64,000 nt of DNA from Haloferax namakaokahaiae (GTDB lineage: Archaea > Halobacteriota > Halobacteria > Halobacteriales > Haloferacaceae), in NCBI RefSeq assembly GCF_042663225.1, contig NZ_JBHTAA010000014.1, forward strand, positions 1-64,000, read 5' to 3'. Under the pieces are notes generated by a model that had not been told where the DNA came from, ran no database searches, and saw nothing but the letters and a program-made list of their open reading frames with translations. Made by a program: the position numbers and the translations under genes. Every line of letters starts with the position of its first letter. The first letter of the stretch is position 1. This document shows positions 26,304-34,622 of the stretch, piece by piece.

Positions 26304-27405
26304 CGAAATCATCCTCCCGGCGAGAACTCCCGATAATCGGTTGACCTCGAATCACTCGCTTGGGGTTATCGTAGTCGTGCTCGTGGCCGTTCCAGAAGTC
26401 CATCGTCAGCACAAACAACTCGACAGTACTGAGTCGACGAGCGGACCATCCCGAAGCCTGTTGAATGAATCCCGACTCGATACTTGTAATCTTGCTATCG
26501 AGCTTTCCGAACATTCGAGCGCGTTGTTCGGCTTCTGAGAGGTCTTCGCGGCGAGTGACGAACGGGTTGAATAGGAACCCAATGACGGGGATGTCGGTCA
26601 ACTTCTCTGCCGGGGTTCGCTCGTCGTCGGAACGGTCATAGACTTCGAGTGGCGACGCTTCAACACCGATAAAGAAGCGAATCTGTTGGGTCCCACGCTC
26701 ACGCATCGCCCGTGGGCGTTTCTCTCGGTATTCTTCGAGGAGTTCACGGAAGATTGGGTTTCGAGAGACATCTTCATCAGAGAGTCGTTGTTCGATGTTC
26801 TCGGTCAGTTTCTCAACCGGGAACGACCGCGTCGTCGCATGGAATTTGAGTTTCGAGTCAAGTTCCTTGTTCGCGAACTCGGCGCCAGATTCCTGCAGTC
26901 CGGCCCAGTCATCCGACATGGCGAGATCCATGTTTCCTGGATTGATTTCGATGAACGCCTCCATCGCGCCGTCCGATCGCTGTATGGCACCTGCACCGGG
27001 CCATGCCCGTTCAACGTTGGTGAGGTCCTGTGTTCGTTCGTCGGGAGTGAACGGTGTGTAGTTCGCGAGGCCCCCCTCGTTTCGAGCGAGGTTATCCGAA
27101 TTTTCGGCAGCGCTGAACGTTCGCCGTGGTCGCTTAACGTATCTATACACGTCCTTTGCCCACGTCCACGCATTGAGGTGGTCAGGAGCGACGTACACGA
27201 TGGCCGCTCCGAGTCCAAGTCCTCCAGCGATGAGAGGCAACGAAAGTGAGTCGATTCCGAGGAGGCCGGCCATGAACAGCCCCACGAGTGGGAAAGCGAT
27301 GAGGACACCGACGTCTCCCTCCTCGACATTGAGGAATGGGATGCGGCTTTCCTCACCGAACTGGTCCATGATACGGCGTGCTGCTGCGTCTGAATCTGTC
27401 GACAT
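26296..27405 (-). CDS. Membrane-anchored VirB3/PrgI-VirB4 N-terminal-like conjugation protein
   Basis: This 369-residue protein has two hydrophobic segments near residues 31-47 (VGVLIAFPLVGLFMAGLLG) and 55-73 (LPLIAGGLGLGAAIVYV), followed by a soluble domain with ERAWPGAGAIQRSDGAMEAFIEI. This pattern recalls PrgI/VirB3 proteins joined to the N-terminal part of a VirB4-type protein. The remaining ATPase is encoded by the next gene, which overlaps it by eight bases. Together they would form the membrane platform of the transfer channel. Homology to bacterial VirB3 is distant and is inferred from position and topology. Confidence 0.65.
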   Translation of the reverse strand: MSTDSDAAARRIMDQFGEESRIPFLNVEEGDVGVLIAFPLVGLFMAGLLGIDSLSLPLIAGGLGLGAAIVYVAPDHLNAWTWAKDVYRYVKRPRRTFSAAENSDNLARNEGGLANYTPFTPDERTQDLTNVERAWPGAGAIQRSDGAMEAFIEINPGNMDLAMSDDWAGLQESGAEFANKELDSKLKFHATTRSFPVEKLTENIEQRLSDEDVSRNPIFRELLEEYREKRPRAMRERGTQQIRFFIGVEASPLEVYDRSDDERTPAEKLTDIPVIGFLFNPFVTRREDLSEAEQRARMFGKLDSKITSIESGFIQQASGWSARRLSTVELFVLTMDFWNGHEHDYDNPKRVIRGQPIIGSSRREDDFDA

Positions 27406-27411
27406 GATGAA

Positions 27412-28479
27412 TTAGGAATTGTAGTTGTGCGGGTCGTTCTCGGTTCGGCGGTACGAAGTTGTATTCTGGGTGTCTGAGACGTTTTCAGTCCGGGCGGCTG
27501 CTTTCTGTGCAATTACCTGCCCAGCGGCAGCTTTGGGACCCCATCGAGCGGCGGTTGTGGCGACTCCGGCGCCACCAAGGTATGCTCCAGTCGCGACGCT
27601 TCCGACGACCACTGCGCCTCTGCTGGCCGACCCAATGGCCTTCGCAGTCAGGGGCGTTGCGTAGGAGAACGTCTTCCACGTCAGGTAGAGTGCGATAACT
27701 GGGAGTGAGACGGCGACGAGATACTGGAGAAATGCAGTCGCTGGCGAGAACGTTCCGCTGGCGAATAGCAGGTCGTAGCCTTTGAAGACGACTGCTGCTG
27801 GGAGTGGGAGGATAACGAGAGGGACGAACCGCTTTGCAAAGCCCATCGCAATATCCGAGAGAACCGGGATGTTTCCGTATCCGAATGCGATGGCAATCGG
27901 CATCCCGTAGACATAGACGTACAGCAGGATTTCCCGGATGAAAAAGAGCGCCTCGATTGCCCACATCGAGATACCGCCGATTGCTGCGAGCAAGAAAGCG
28001 AGTACAGGGTTCATCACCGTTACGCTCAGGAAACCGACCATTACACCGCGAAGTGTGGTCAGTCCCGGAAGCAAAGCAATCGTGAATCCATCAATCAGAT
28101 ACAGTGCTAGAACACCGATCCAGTACCACAAAATTATCAGGAAAGCACCAGTCCAGGCGGTTTTCTTGGTCTTGCTGGCCTCATATGCACTCCCGAAATT
28201 GAATACTCGAATTGCATGTCGACCTTGGACACTCATCACGAGGAGCAACAAGGCGAGGAGCATCACTTCACCACCAATGAGAGCCTCTCTTATCGACGGC
28301 CACGGTGCGTTTGAAGGAGTACCAAACATGAAGGCTCCATCAGTTTGAGGAGTGGGTGTTCCAAACATAGCCTCAGTGAGGTCCTGATAGCCGGTCGAGA
28401 GTCCTTCTCTGAAAATGTCAGTAACCCATCCGAGGATGTCTTTGAAGCCCTCCAGAACGACGTCAATGAGGTCAACCAT
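27412..28479 (-). CDS. Polytopic VirB6/TrbL-like channel protein
   Basis: This 355-residue protein has about seven hydrophobic segments, for example EVMLLALLLLVMSVQ near 70, GAFLIILWYWIGVLALYLI near 112, VNPVLAFLLAAIGG-type sequence near 158, and VILPLPAAVV near 220. A soluble alanine-rich and polar tail starts near 290. Number, spacing and position before the VirB4-like genes match VirB6/TrbL-type inner channel components. It begins seven bases after a GAGGAG motif and lies three bases from the lipoprotein gene upstream. Sequence identity with bacterial VirB6 is not visible; the call rests on topology and neighbours. Confidence 0.65.
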   Translation of the reverse strand: MVDLIDVVLEGFKDILGWVTDIFREGLSTGYQDLTEAMFGTPTPQTDGAFMFGTPSNAPWPSIREALIGGEVMLLALLLLVMSVQGRHAIRVFNFGSAYEASKTKKTAWTGAFLIILWYWIGVLALYLIDGFTIALLPGLTTLRGVMVGFLSVTVMNPVLAFLLAAIGGISMWAIEALFFIREILLYVYVYGMPIAIAFGYGNIPVLSDIAMGFAKRFVPLVILPLPAAVVFKGYDLLFASGTFSPATAFLQYLVAVSLPVIALYLTWKTFSYATPLTAKAIGSASRGAVVVGSVATGAYLGGAGVATTAARWGPKAAAGQVIAQKAAARTENVSDTQNTTSYRRTENDPHNYNS

Positions 28480-28482
28480 CGA

Positions 28483-29325
28483 TTACTCCTCAGAGATTTC
28501 GATGCGGCAATCATGCATCACATCAGATCCCGAATACTGCACGTTGAAACCGCTCTCAACATTTCGTGTCGTGGGGCGGACCTCAAGTGTGATTTTGAAC
28601 TGCCCATCGTTGCCTGTGATCGAGCAGCCCATACCTTCCTCCCCAATTTCTGCTCCGAATGGGAATGAACTACTGAACAGATCGATTTCATCACCAGGTG
28701 GAATGACTACGGCATCGTTGTCGTGAATACCACTTCCACGAGGGTTCTCTGAAGGGTTCGGTACATCACCCTCAAACCGAAGTTCTACGACAGCTTCTGG
28801 TCCGCTTCCACTATTCGATACAGTGACAAACGCTTCACCGTTCTTTTTTGTATCAGTCCTACTCTCACCGTACACCTCGTCCCACGGCTTGTCGGGGTTG
28901 TTTCTGAAGAGGCCGACGTCGACAATCTCTAGTTCGGGTCGAACCTCTAGATTCGTCTCGTCGATAGTATCCTCACCCTGAACCGCTAACACACGGTATT
29001 CGCCGGGGTCGTACGCAGTCCCAATCTCGAATGAAACCTGTCGAACGCCGTCAGCAACCTCACGTCGTCCGAACAACTCGCCATTCGGCTGAATCAGATT
29101 GACCTGCTCTACGTCAACCTCAGAACCAAGTTCGACAACAAGTGAGACCCCCTCGACAGCGACTCGGTTCAGGACACTCTGGCCGCCAGAATCGTCATTC
29201 GCGGTGGTAGTCCCATCACCGGTCTCACCACCGCCGTTGAGACAGCCAGCAAGTCCAGCGAGTGAAAGACCTGCTGCGGTTTGGAGGACGGTACGTCTAT
29301 TGAAATGTGATTGATCTCGTTTCAT
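28483..29325 (-). CDS. Tat-exported lipoprotein of the conjugation operon
   Basis: This 280-residue protein has a twin-arginine signal (FNRRTVLQ near 8-15), a hydrophobic stretch and a lipobox LAGC (about residues 25-28), after which it begins with Gly-rich and Asp/Thr-rich sequence. It is therefore exported folded through the Tat pathway and lipid-anchored on the outer face of the membrane, the usual haloarchaeal route. The rest is beta-rich (VELRFEGDVP, FKITLEVRP), probably one or two immunoglobulin-like domains. It may connect the transfer machinery with the recipient cell. The start overlaps the end of the upstream 580-residue surface protein gene by four bases. Confidence 0.8.
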   Translation of the reverse strand: MKRDQSHFNRRTVLQTAAGLSLAGLAGCLNGGGETGDGTTTANDDSGGQSVLNRVAVEGVSLVVELGSEVDVEQVNLIQPNGELFGRREVADGVRQVSFEIGTAYDPGEYRVLAVQGEDTIDETNLEVRPELEIVDVGLFRNNPDKPWDEVYGESRTDTKKNGEAFVTVSNSGSGPEAVVELRFEGDVPNPSENPRGSGIHDNDAVVIPPGDEIDLFSSSFPFGAEIGEEGMGCSITGNDGQFKITLEVRPTTRNVESGFNVQYSGSDVMHDCRIEISEE

Positions 29326-31064
29326 GGATATCGTTCAGAATCATCTCGTGGTCCGAAGAATCGGAGGACGCGCTTTCCGGCGTAGAACATCACTGCGAAC
29401 GGGATGAATTGCCAACCGACCTCGACGAATAGCGCAAACCACCCATCGAGTGTTCCGAGTGGGTGCCATCGCGCAGTCGCCGTGTCGGAAACGTACGCGG
29501 GGTTAGCCACAAGCCACGTACTGGGGTGGTATCGTGCTGTGTAGAATCCCGGCTGGTCGGCCGTCACGACCGCAACGCCAGACTCGTTCGTTCGAACTCG
29601 CTGGTCGGCTATCGTGATGTACCCACCACCGGGTTCGCCATTGAGTGTTCCCTGGCGTTCGTCAGCTGTGAGGTCGATTGGTGCGCCAGTTTCGTTGTCC
29701 CGAAGCTCAACTCGGATTGTTGCTTGGTCGTTCGTCTGGTCGATTACCTCAGCAGTAAGCCGACTTTCACGGAGTTCTCGCTCAGAGCCACTACCGGTGT
29801 TCGAGGCGGAAGGAGTGTCGTTGATGCCACGGACGATGCCAGCAACACGAAGTGCGTCGCGGTCAACCTCGTCTGCCCGAACAGCTAGGCCGTAGGTGGG
29901 CCTGTACGACTGGTCGACGACTTCAACCAAGACAGTGTCTGCAATAGTGTTCTGTGGACTCGTGCGCTCTTGGCCCCACGAATCGATTATCGTCGGTCCA
30001 TCACGAATCGGTTCAGTCCGTGGGCCAATTCGCGATGGGTACGCGTGGACATACACTGGGAGTGCATCCGATACGACTTCAGTCTCATTTGATTCAGTTG
30101 CTCGAACGAGTGAGTCCCACCGAGGATCACGGGCGGTATAGAAGCGCCAAACACCACGAACGCTCGACTCTCCATCTTCGGTGAGCGTGTAGCCCTGCCA
30201 TGGCCGTGACTGGAAGATGGCAACGCCAGTGTCACCATTGGGATACTCGGCGTAGTAGGAGTACGCACGGAGGTTGTAAACCTCAACGTCGACCGAATCA
30301 GAGACGGTAATCGTCTCAGATGGGTACGTGACCTCAGTCTGGGTCCGGTTGCCGATTGGTGTCTCGGTCGTCTTCTCTAACCGCACTTCGATGTCGGCTT
30401 CGAGTGTGAGCGTCGTACTCCATGCCTCGTCGAGTTGGTAATCGAGTTCGGGCGTATGAGTTCCCGAAGACTGAGCAATTATCTCGTCATCTGACTTCAG
30501 GCGAACTTCCGTGATTTCGTCGTCAACAAGTGACCACGAGACATCCGAGTTGTTCGATTTGTTCCCGTTCGGGATGTGAACACGATAATCGACGAAGCCA
30601 CGAACAGTTCCCTCGGGGGCGACGTAGAGTGGCGTGTCGCCTGCTTCGAGATGTCCCCGCGTGGACGGGTGGATAGCGAAGAGTGTCGCGTGTGCGTCCT
30701 CTATGAAGACGCCATCTTTGAGGGAAGCGTGCTCTGGGTGCAGCGACGTCTGCGAATCGCCGGCTTCCAGGTCTTTGAAATCATTGCGTGTCCACGTCGC
30801 TGCGGTCGCCGGCGGGCGTGTGAACGTGATGTCGGTCCCGTTTGCGAGCTGGTGAACCGCGGTTCGGTCTTCGCCGTAGCGCTGACGGTACTCAGTCTCG
30901 TTCATGTACTCATCTGAGTCCCGAGACCACAGCGTCGCTGACTCGTTCTCGGTTAGCCCGTTGTCTTCCGTCCCTGGGCGTGGAGGGGCTGCAGTCACGA
31001 GCCCCGCGATGCTACTCACTACGAGAAGGCAGGCAACCACGACGGACCACGCGTCTGTACGCAT
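29322..31064 (-). CDS. Large surface protein with signal peptide and C-terminal membrane anchor
   Basis: In this 580-residue protein, residues 1-25 (SVVVACLLVVSSIAGLVTAA) form a Sec signal peptide, and a hydrophobic segment near 545-563 (WFALFVEVGWQFIPFAVMFY) followed by KRVLRFF anchors the C-terminus. The long extracellular part is acidic and beta-rich with many Thr, Asn and Asp, and an Ig-like segment near 430-520 (RVELRDNETGAP). It is a plausible adhesin or mating-pair component. No enzymatic motif was seen. Its position between the pilin-like and lipoprotein genes of a leftward conjugation operon supports that role. Confidence 0.7.
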   Translation of the reverse strand: MRTDAWSVVVACLLVVSSIAGLVTAAPPRPGTEDNGLTENESATLWSRDSDEYMNETEYRQRYGEDRTAVHQLANGTDITFTRPPATAATWTRNDFKDLEAGDSQTSLHPEHASLKDGVFIEDAHATLFAIHPSTRGHLEAGDTPLYVAPEGTVRGFVDYRVHIPNGNKSNNSDVSWSLVDDEITEVRLKSDDEIIAQSSGTHTPELDYQLDEAWSTTLTLEADIEVRLEKTTETPIGNRTQTEVTYPSETITVSDSVDVEVYNLRAYSYYAEYPNGDTGVAIFQSRPWQGYTLTEDGESSVRGVWRFYTARDPRWDSLVRATESNETEVVSDALPVYVHAYPSRIGPRTEPIRDGPTIIDSWGQERTSPQNTIADTVLVEVVDQSYRPTYGLAVRADEVDRDALRVAGIVRGINDTPSASNTGSGSERELRESRLTAEVIDQTNDQATIRVELRDNETGAPIDLTADERQGTLNGEPGGGYITIADQRVRTNESGVAVVTADQPGFYTARYHPSTWLVANPAYVSDTATARWHPLGTLDGWFALFVEVGWQFIPFAVMFYAGKRVLRFFGPRDDSERYP

Positions 31065-31094
31065 TAGGAGAACTCGGGAGTGTGAATCTCCGAG

Positions 31095-31517
31095 TTACCA
31101 GGGTGCGAGGTCGACACACTCTGCAAGTGGGAGTCCCATCATACCTCCTGCAACGGTGTACAGCGGTCCGAGTATCGACAGGATGAGCCCAGACTTCAGC
31201 GCTGAACGCTTGTGGCGCTTGAGGCTCTTCTTTTGGTCGTGGCTCATCGTGAATACCTCGGCGAGGGAGTCAGCCTGCCAGACAACGACGAGTCCGATGA
31301 TACCGAGAGCGGTGGTTATCTGAAAGAAGCCCTCGATCATTCCGGGGAGTTTGTCTGCACTGCAGATGACACCCTGTTGTGCTGCGGCAGGTTGTGCGAG
31401 CAAAACTAAGCTCAAGATGGCAGTCGTCGCGATGACGCGGCGGGCCGAACCAAACCGAGTCGATTCTTGATTTGAACTGGAGACTGTATTGGGAGCGTTG
31501 TCGTTTGATTTGAACAT
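31095..31517 (-). CDS. VirB2-like small pilin/membrane protein
   Basis: This 140-residue protein has a signal peptide (RRVIATTAILSLVLLAQPAAA, ending near residue 47), a mature N-terminus AQQGVICSADKLPGM, then two hydrophobic segments (ITTALGIIGLVVVW near 69-82 and SGLILSILGPLYTVAGGMMG near 112-131) separated by a short basic loop (KKSLKRHKRSA). The size, cleavable signal and two-helix hairpin are the pattern of VirB2/TrbC pilins. Two cysteines, one at each end, could form a disulfide. It is the first gene of the leftward conjugation operon, as virB2 often is. Homology is inferred from topology. Confidence 0.6.
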   Translation of the reverse strand: MFKSNDNAPNTVSSSNQESTRFGSARRVIATTAILSLVLLAQPAAAQQGVICSADKLPGMIEGFFQITTALGIIGLVVVWQADSLAEVFTMSHDQKKSLKRHKRSALKSGLILSILGPLYTVAGGMMGLPLAECVDLAPW

Positions 31518-31882
31518 ATACGTTGAATATTACGGGCCTGTCCCAAGGCCCAATTCTCAACAATATCAAATCTAGTCAGAGATTAAATTCTGTTGATTGA
31601 GAAAATTGTAGACAGAACATTAATATCTAGAATTTTTCTAGATGTGAATACAAGAATAAGATGGCAGGTTTTGCTAGAATTGGGATGCTGCTTCCGAATG
31701 GCAAAGAGTGGTGAGATTGGCTGGGCCGGCAATTGGTTTAATAACGAGAAAGCGCCATATCGTATCAGAACAACTCAAGCAACGTCGCTCTCGCGAAGGT
31801 TGAGGTAAATCTGAACACCCTCTTCCGGAGAAAGTAGTTGCAGGTCGTCGGTTATTTTACCACCTCCGTCTCGAGACTGTCG
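31518..31882. other. Promoter region of the conjugation operon; no gene seen
   Basis: These 365 AT-rich bases contain a hairpin GGGCCT-6 bases-AGGCCC (31534-31551) and an 8-bp palindrome ATCTAGAA-TTT-TTCTAGAT (31625-31643), both upstream of the pilin-like gene on the minus strand. A TATA-like TAATATT lies near 31526-31532. These could be the promoter and operators that switch transfer on. No convincing coding sequence was found on either strand. Confidence 0.45.
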
Positions 31883-32101
31883 TCAGAGGAACCGGTCTGC
31901 AGTACTACCTCCTCTCGAGAAAGTAACTCGCCGCACCTTATCCCGTAGTTCATGGAACCGGCCGTCAACCTCGTTCGTGTACGCGCATCGCTGGCACCAG
32001 AAGTGACCTTCCGTCGCTTCCCAGGTTCGGTATCCTCGAGGACACGTGAACCGCCAGCGATCCGTCCGCTCTTCCACTCGAATAACCTGCTTATTCGACA
32101 T
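31883..32101 (-). CDS. Small zinc-ribbon protein
   Basis: This 72-residue protein starts at the ATG at 32101 (MSNKQVIRVEERTDRW); the longer upstream reading has repetitive, non-protein-like sequence (HFHFHFH). It contains a C-terminal half-ribbon FWCQRCAYTNEVDG and a first cysteine in FTCPRGYRTW. This suggests a single zinc-ribbon fold as in other small haloarchaeal DNA-binding proteins. It lies alone, convergent with nothing, beside a structured region at 32260-32423 that could be in its 5' leader. Function unknown. Confidence 0.55.
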   Translation of the reverse strand: MSNKQVIRVEERTDRWRFTCPRGYRTWEATEGHFWCQRCAYTNEVDGRFHELRDKVRRVTFSRGGSTADRFL

Positions 32102-32154
32102 CACAATTGGGCGGCCACCCGATGTGTTATAATACGCTTGCTCGTACGCAGGAT

Positions 32155-32177
32155 GAAAGTGAAAGTGAAAGTGAACG
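32155..32177 (+). repeat. GTGAAA short tandem repeat
   Basis: Three to four tandem copies of GTGAAA precede GTGAACG, in the leader of the zinc-ribbon gene on the minus strand. This may be a binding site or a slippage-prone tract. Confidence 0.4.
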
Positions 32178-32259
32178 AATTGGGTGGACGTACCCCCGAA
32201 ATCCGGCCTTTCTGCGAGTGAAACTAAACGGTTCTTCGTCGGCTGTGCGTGCGCTCGTG

Positions 32260-32423
32260 CGCGGGGTTCAATACCCCGCGGAAGTGAGTCCAACATGGCT
32301 TTCGTGGTTTAGGCACGGAAGCCCGCGCGGGCCTGCTGTCATCAGCAGCGAGGTCCGCTTCTGTGGAACCTATCGGAGAGCGATAGGTGTGCGAAGGTGC
32401 TTCCGTACACCTCTGTGCACACC
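32260..32423. ncRNA. Candidate structured RNA or MITE-like element with many stems
   Basis: Perfect stems follow each other: CGCGGGG/CCCCGCG (32260-32280, loop TTCAATA), GCCCGCGCGGGC (32321-32332), CTGCTG/CAGCAG (32333-32348), CCTATCG/CGATAGG (32369-32387) and a possible closing pair ACGGAAGC (32315-32322) with GCTTCCGT (32399-32406). An alternative stem GGTGTGC/GCACACC spans 32386-32423. No reading frame is convincing here. It could be an untranslated RNA, a regulatory leader, or the end of a mobile element; the strand is uncertain. Confidence 0.4.
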
Positions 32424-32434
32424 CTGTCCATTTA

Positions 32435-32490
32435 GTTGTTATCCAACAACTGGTTGTATATCAACACCAAAAGTCGTCATAATGATATAA
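32435..32490 (+). promoter_or_regulatory. Promoter and GTTG/CAAC operator sites of the HTH gene at 32516
   Basis: GTTGTT-ATCC-AACAAC (32435-32450) is a perfect inverted repeat, followed directly by a similar GGTTG-TATAT-CAACA. A TATA-like ATGATATAAAC lies near 32480-32490, about 25-30 bases before the ATG at 32516 (leaderless). The small HTH protein may repress its own promoter through the GTTG/CAAC sites. Confidence 0.45.
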
Positions 32491-32515
32491 ACCAAGTCTC
32501 TGTGATAATTCGTCA

Positions 32516-32731
32516 ATGGCAGGTCGGAAACCGACCGTTAGTGATGAAGAGATAATCTCAATCTTCAAGTCACACGAGGATCCGTTTCTCTCTACTTCTG
32601 AAGTTGCTGAAGAGCTTGGTTTCTCACAGCAAGGCACTCTAAAGAGACTACAGTCGCTCGAGAAGGACGGTGTCCTTCAAAAAAAGAAGGCCGGTGGGAG
32701 TCTTATTTGGTGGTTGGTCGATCTCTGTTGA
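32516..32731 (+). CDS. Small winged-helix regulator
   Basis: This 71-residue protein is almost only a winged-helix domain: LSTSEVAEELGFSQQGTLKRLQSL (recognition helix region), followed by a wing GVLQKKKAGGSLIWWLV. The tryptophan pair near the C-terminus is shared with the wing of the 189-residue regulator at 33089 (TKLWWL), so the two are paralogues of one HTH family found as haloarchaeal plasmid regulators. It is leaderless, behind an operator-like inverted repeat, and followed by a small membrane-protein gene on the other strand. Confidence 0.7.
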   Translation: MAGRKPTVSDEEIISIFKSHEDPFLSTSEVAEELGFSQQGTLKRLQSLEKDGVLQKKKAGGSLIWWLVDLC

Positions 32732-32747
32732 GCCAGCGTATCCTGTG

Positions 32748-32924
32748 CTATCTCACTATGGATGAAATGGCTGCGCCAATGACTGCTAAGCCGATTATTA
32801 TCAATAGCCACGACCAACCTCGAGTGTGGACTCCGGTCACTTCGTAGATTGCAGGCGCAATCGTGTGCCATCCAATTCCACCTACGAGGAAAATCCCACC
32901 AACTGCTAACGGGTCTTCAGACAT
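32748..32924 (-). CDS. Small two-helix membrane protein (58 residues)
   Basis: I read this gene directly: the ATG at 32924 gives MSEDPLAVGGIFLVGG and the protein ends AISSIVR before TAG at 32748. Two hydrophobic segments, near residues 7-18 and 39-55 (SWLLIIIGLAVIGAA), are separated by a loop with Arg and Trp. It is a typical small haloarchaeal membrane protein. It is convergent with the HTH gene at 32516, and its start faces the promoter region of the 33089 regulator. Function unknown. Confidence 0.6.
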   Translation of the reverse strand: MSEDPLAVGGIFLVGGIGWHTIAPAIYEVTGVHTRGWSWLLIIIGLAVIGAAISSIVR

Positions 32925-33032
32925 TTTCGTTCACTTCCTGTTTCGGAGTGTTTCGTTCGGTGTACTCTATTTGCCACATCGCGCTTTCATGTCGGATTGC
33001 CATGGGGTTATAAGAGAAAGCGAACGACTCTG

Positions 33033-33093
33033 TTTGGACGTGGACACGCCGTGTCTGGACGTGGACATGGCCGTGTCCGGGTACGGACATGAG
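33033..33093. repeat. GGACA/TGTCC repeat cluster over the start of the HTH-membrane gene
   Basis: TGGACGTGGACACGCC and TGGACGTGGACATGGCC are tandem copies, and within them lie inverted repeats GACAC-GCC-GTGTC, GGACA-6 bases-TGTCC and TGTCCG-GGTA-CGGACA. The last half-site contains the ATG at 33089. This is a good candidate for a multi-site operator of the encoded HTH protein. Confidence 0.6.
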
Positions 33094-33658
33094 TTCAAAA
33101 TCAACAGACAAAGCGGTTCAAGTAGACATTGACCCTCATCTCAAAGAACAGAATGAGGGTATTTTCAATGCATTCGCAAACGAGGAACATACCGTTCTGA
33201 CAACACCCGAGATCGAACAGCACGTTGATCTTGGTGGGCGACAGGTGAGGCGTCGTTTAGATAAACTCGAAGACGAGGGAATCGTTGGCTCTCGGAAACC
33301 AGGGCGTACCAAGTTGTGGTGGCTCCGTGCTGAAGTTGAAGAACCGGTTTCAGCAAAGTATCCGATTGTCCGGCTGGTTCAGAATAACCTTAGCCTCCAG
33401 TTTGTAGCTCTGAGCCTTCTTGTCGGTGCTGTGAGTGTAATCTTCATGTCCGTCGCAACTGTGCTCATGGCTTACAACCTTTCGCTACCTTCGGTTCTCT
33501 TTCTCCCTTCAATCCCGACGAGTAGCGTTATCCAGTCGGGGTTGCTCTCGAGTTTGTTGGCAGCAGGATTCCTAATCGCAGGAGGTTCTATCGCTGCTAC
33601 AAATTGGATATTGGATTACATTGGCATCGAGGTCAACTACTCCCCCGATAGCGATTAG
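33089..33658 (+). CDS. Membrane-bound winged-helix regulator
   Basis: This 189-residue protein has a winged helix near residues 35-80 (TTPEIEQHVDLGGRQVRRRLDKL, then wing GSRKPGRTKLWWL), followed by two hydrophobic segments (VALSLLVGAVSVIFMSVATVL near 105-125 and SGLLSSLLAAGFLIAGGSIAA near 150-170). It would bind DNA while anchored in the membrane, perhaps sensing an envelope signal. The GGACA repeat cluster runs into its start codon, suggesting autoregulation. It is paralogous in its HTH part to the 71-residue protein at 32516. Confidence 0.75.
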   Translation: MSSKSTDKAVQVDIDPHLKEQNEGIFNAFANEEHTVLTTPEIEQHVDLGGRQVRRRLDKLEDEGIVGSRKPGRTKLWWLRAEVEEPVSAKYPIVRLVQNNLSLQFVALSLLVGAVSVIFMSVATVLMAYNLSLPSVLFLPSIPTSSVIQSGLLSSLLAAGFLIAGGSIAATNWILDYIGIEVNYSPDSD

Positions 33659-33677
33659 TTACTTCGAGAGATTGCGT

Positions 33678-34202
33678 CTAGGACGAAAGCTTTGGTTTCA
33701 CAGTTTCCCAATAGTGGCGGATAAACAGAAGGTCAAGTGCCACTAGGAAAATGAGGCCCCGTGCGATGGCCACTGGACTCCCAATTTTCGAACCCCAGTT
33801 CATAATTGCATAACTCAGAATAGCTATGAATACGACATGGACGCGATTCTCTCGACTAAAGAAGATTGTTGTCGCAACTGCCAACACTATAATTCCAAGT
33901 AATATAAATGCAGAACTTCCCATTACTAAATCAGAAAATGCCCCGACAAAGGTGGGTGAAGGATCTTGTTCTAATTCCTGTGAGACAAGATGTAATATTG
34001 CGTCCATAGTCGCAAGATCAAACATATAGAAAGACACCACAGAAAGGGTGAGTCCGATACCGAATAGAGGGATTAGATACGGATTTTCATCAAGGTCAAC
34101 ACGCTCCATCATTCGAGCTAGTATCTGAATCATGATAGCCCACGCCGGCAAGAAGAAGGCAATAACCTGAATCAGTGCTACTACTGTCTCCGTTTGAGCC
34201 AT
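33678..34202 (-). CDS. Four-helix membrane protein of unknown function
   Basis: This 174-residue protein is counted from the ATG at 34202; an upstream ATG at 34211 would add three residues. Four or five hydrophobic segments are clear: VALIQVIAFFLPAWAIMI, YLIPLFGIGLTLSVVSFYMF, SAFILLGIIVLAVATTIF and VHVVFIAILSYAIM, then a C-terminal basic tail. No catalytic or binding motif was seen. It is convergent with the membrane HTH gene at 33089 and has no operon partner. Like other genes between 33 and 38 kb it looks like accessory cargo. Confidence 0.6.
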   Translation of the reverse strand: MAQTETVVALIQVIAFFLPAWAIMIQILARMMERVDLDENPYLIPLFGIGLTLSVVSFYMFDLATMDAILHLVSQELEQDPSPTFVGAFSDLVMGSSAFILLGIIVLAVATTIFFSRENRVHVVFIAILSYAIMNWGSKIGSPVAIARGLIFLVALDLLFIRHYWETVKPKLSS

Positions 34203-34613
34203 ATTTTCCACTTAATGACAATTAGTTAATAAACCCCCTGCGACTTCTCCTGCATCACTTTGAAAGGGACTACAAATTGTGTGCGATGAATTCAGTAAGG
34301 CACCGGAATACTATCACTGGCCGGGATTTTTGACCGGAATCAAATAGTCATGTATGCACCGGGTGGGCTATTTGCGTGCTTCTCGAGTGAACAACTGTCG
34401 GTTCTTTTTATACTCCGGGTGACCGGCGAGCGTGACCATGCCAGCCACCTGATTGAATCGGTCCAAATCTATGCACGGTGACCGCCGTTGACGTTGATGA
34501 AGGTGCATACATCGAGGATGGCGTATACATTCGCGTGTGACCCCGGGGGGAATTGTCTAAGTGCGTCAATTCATCCTATGAAAAGTGGATGGTATTTTGT
34601 GTTGATGATGTGA
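34203..34613. other. Intergenic region with a gene remnant
   Basis: No complete gene is present in these 410 bases. At 34475-34540 a short open stretch ends in VDVDEGAYIEDGVYIRV before a stop; this resembles the C-terminus of small haloarchaeal proteins and is probably a remnant. A run CCCCGGGGGG lies near 34541-34550. The flanks are AT-rich and hold the promoters of the genes on both sides. Confidence 0.35.
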
Positions 34614-34622
34614 ATGCTGTCT

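Noticed and set aside
31593..31808. Open frame rightwards upstream of the pilin-like gene
   Set aside because: It covers the promoter region and has atypical composition with no acidic bias or motif, so it looks like chance.
32260..32280. tRNA gene suggested by a T-loop-like TTCAATA hairpin
   Set aside because: No matching acceptor, D or anticodon arms could be placed around it.
32101..32296. N-terminal extension of the zinc-ribbon protein
   Set aside because: It would encode a His/Phe tract from the GTGAAA repeat and overlap the stem cluster; the start at 32101 gives a compact domain.
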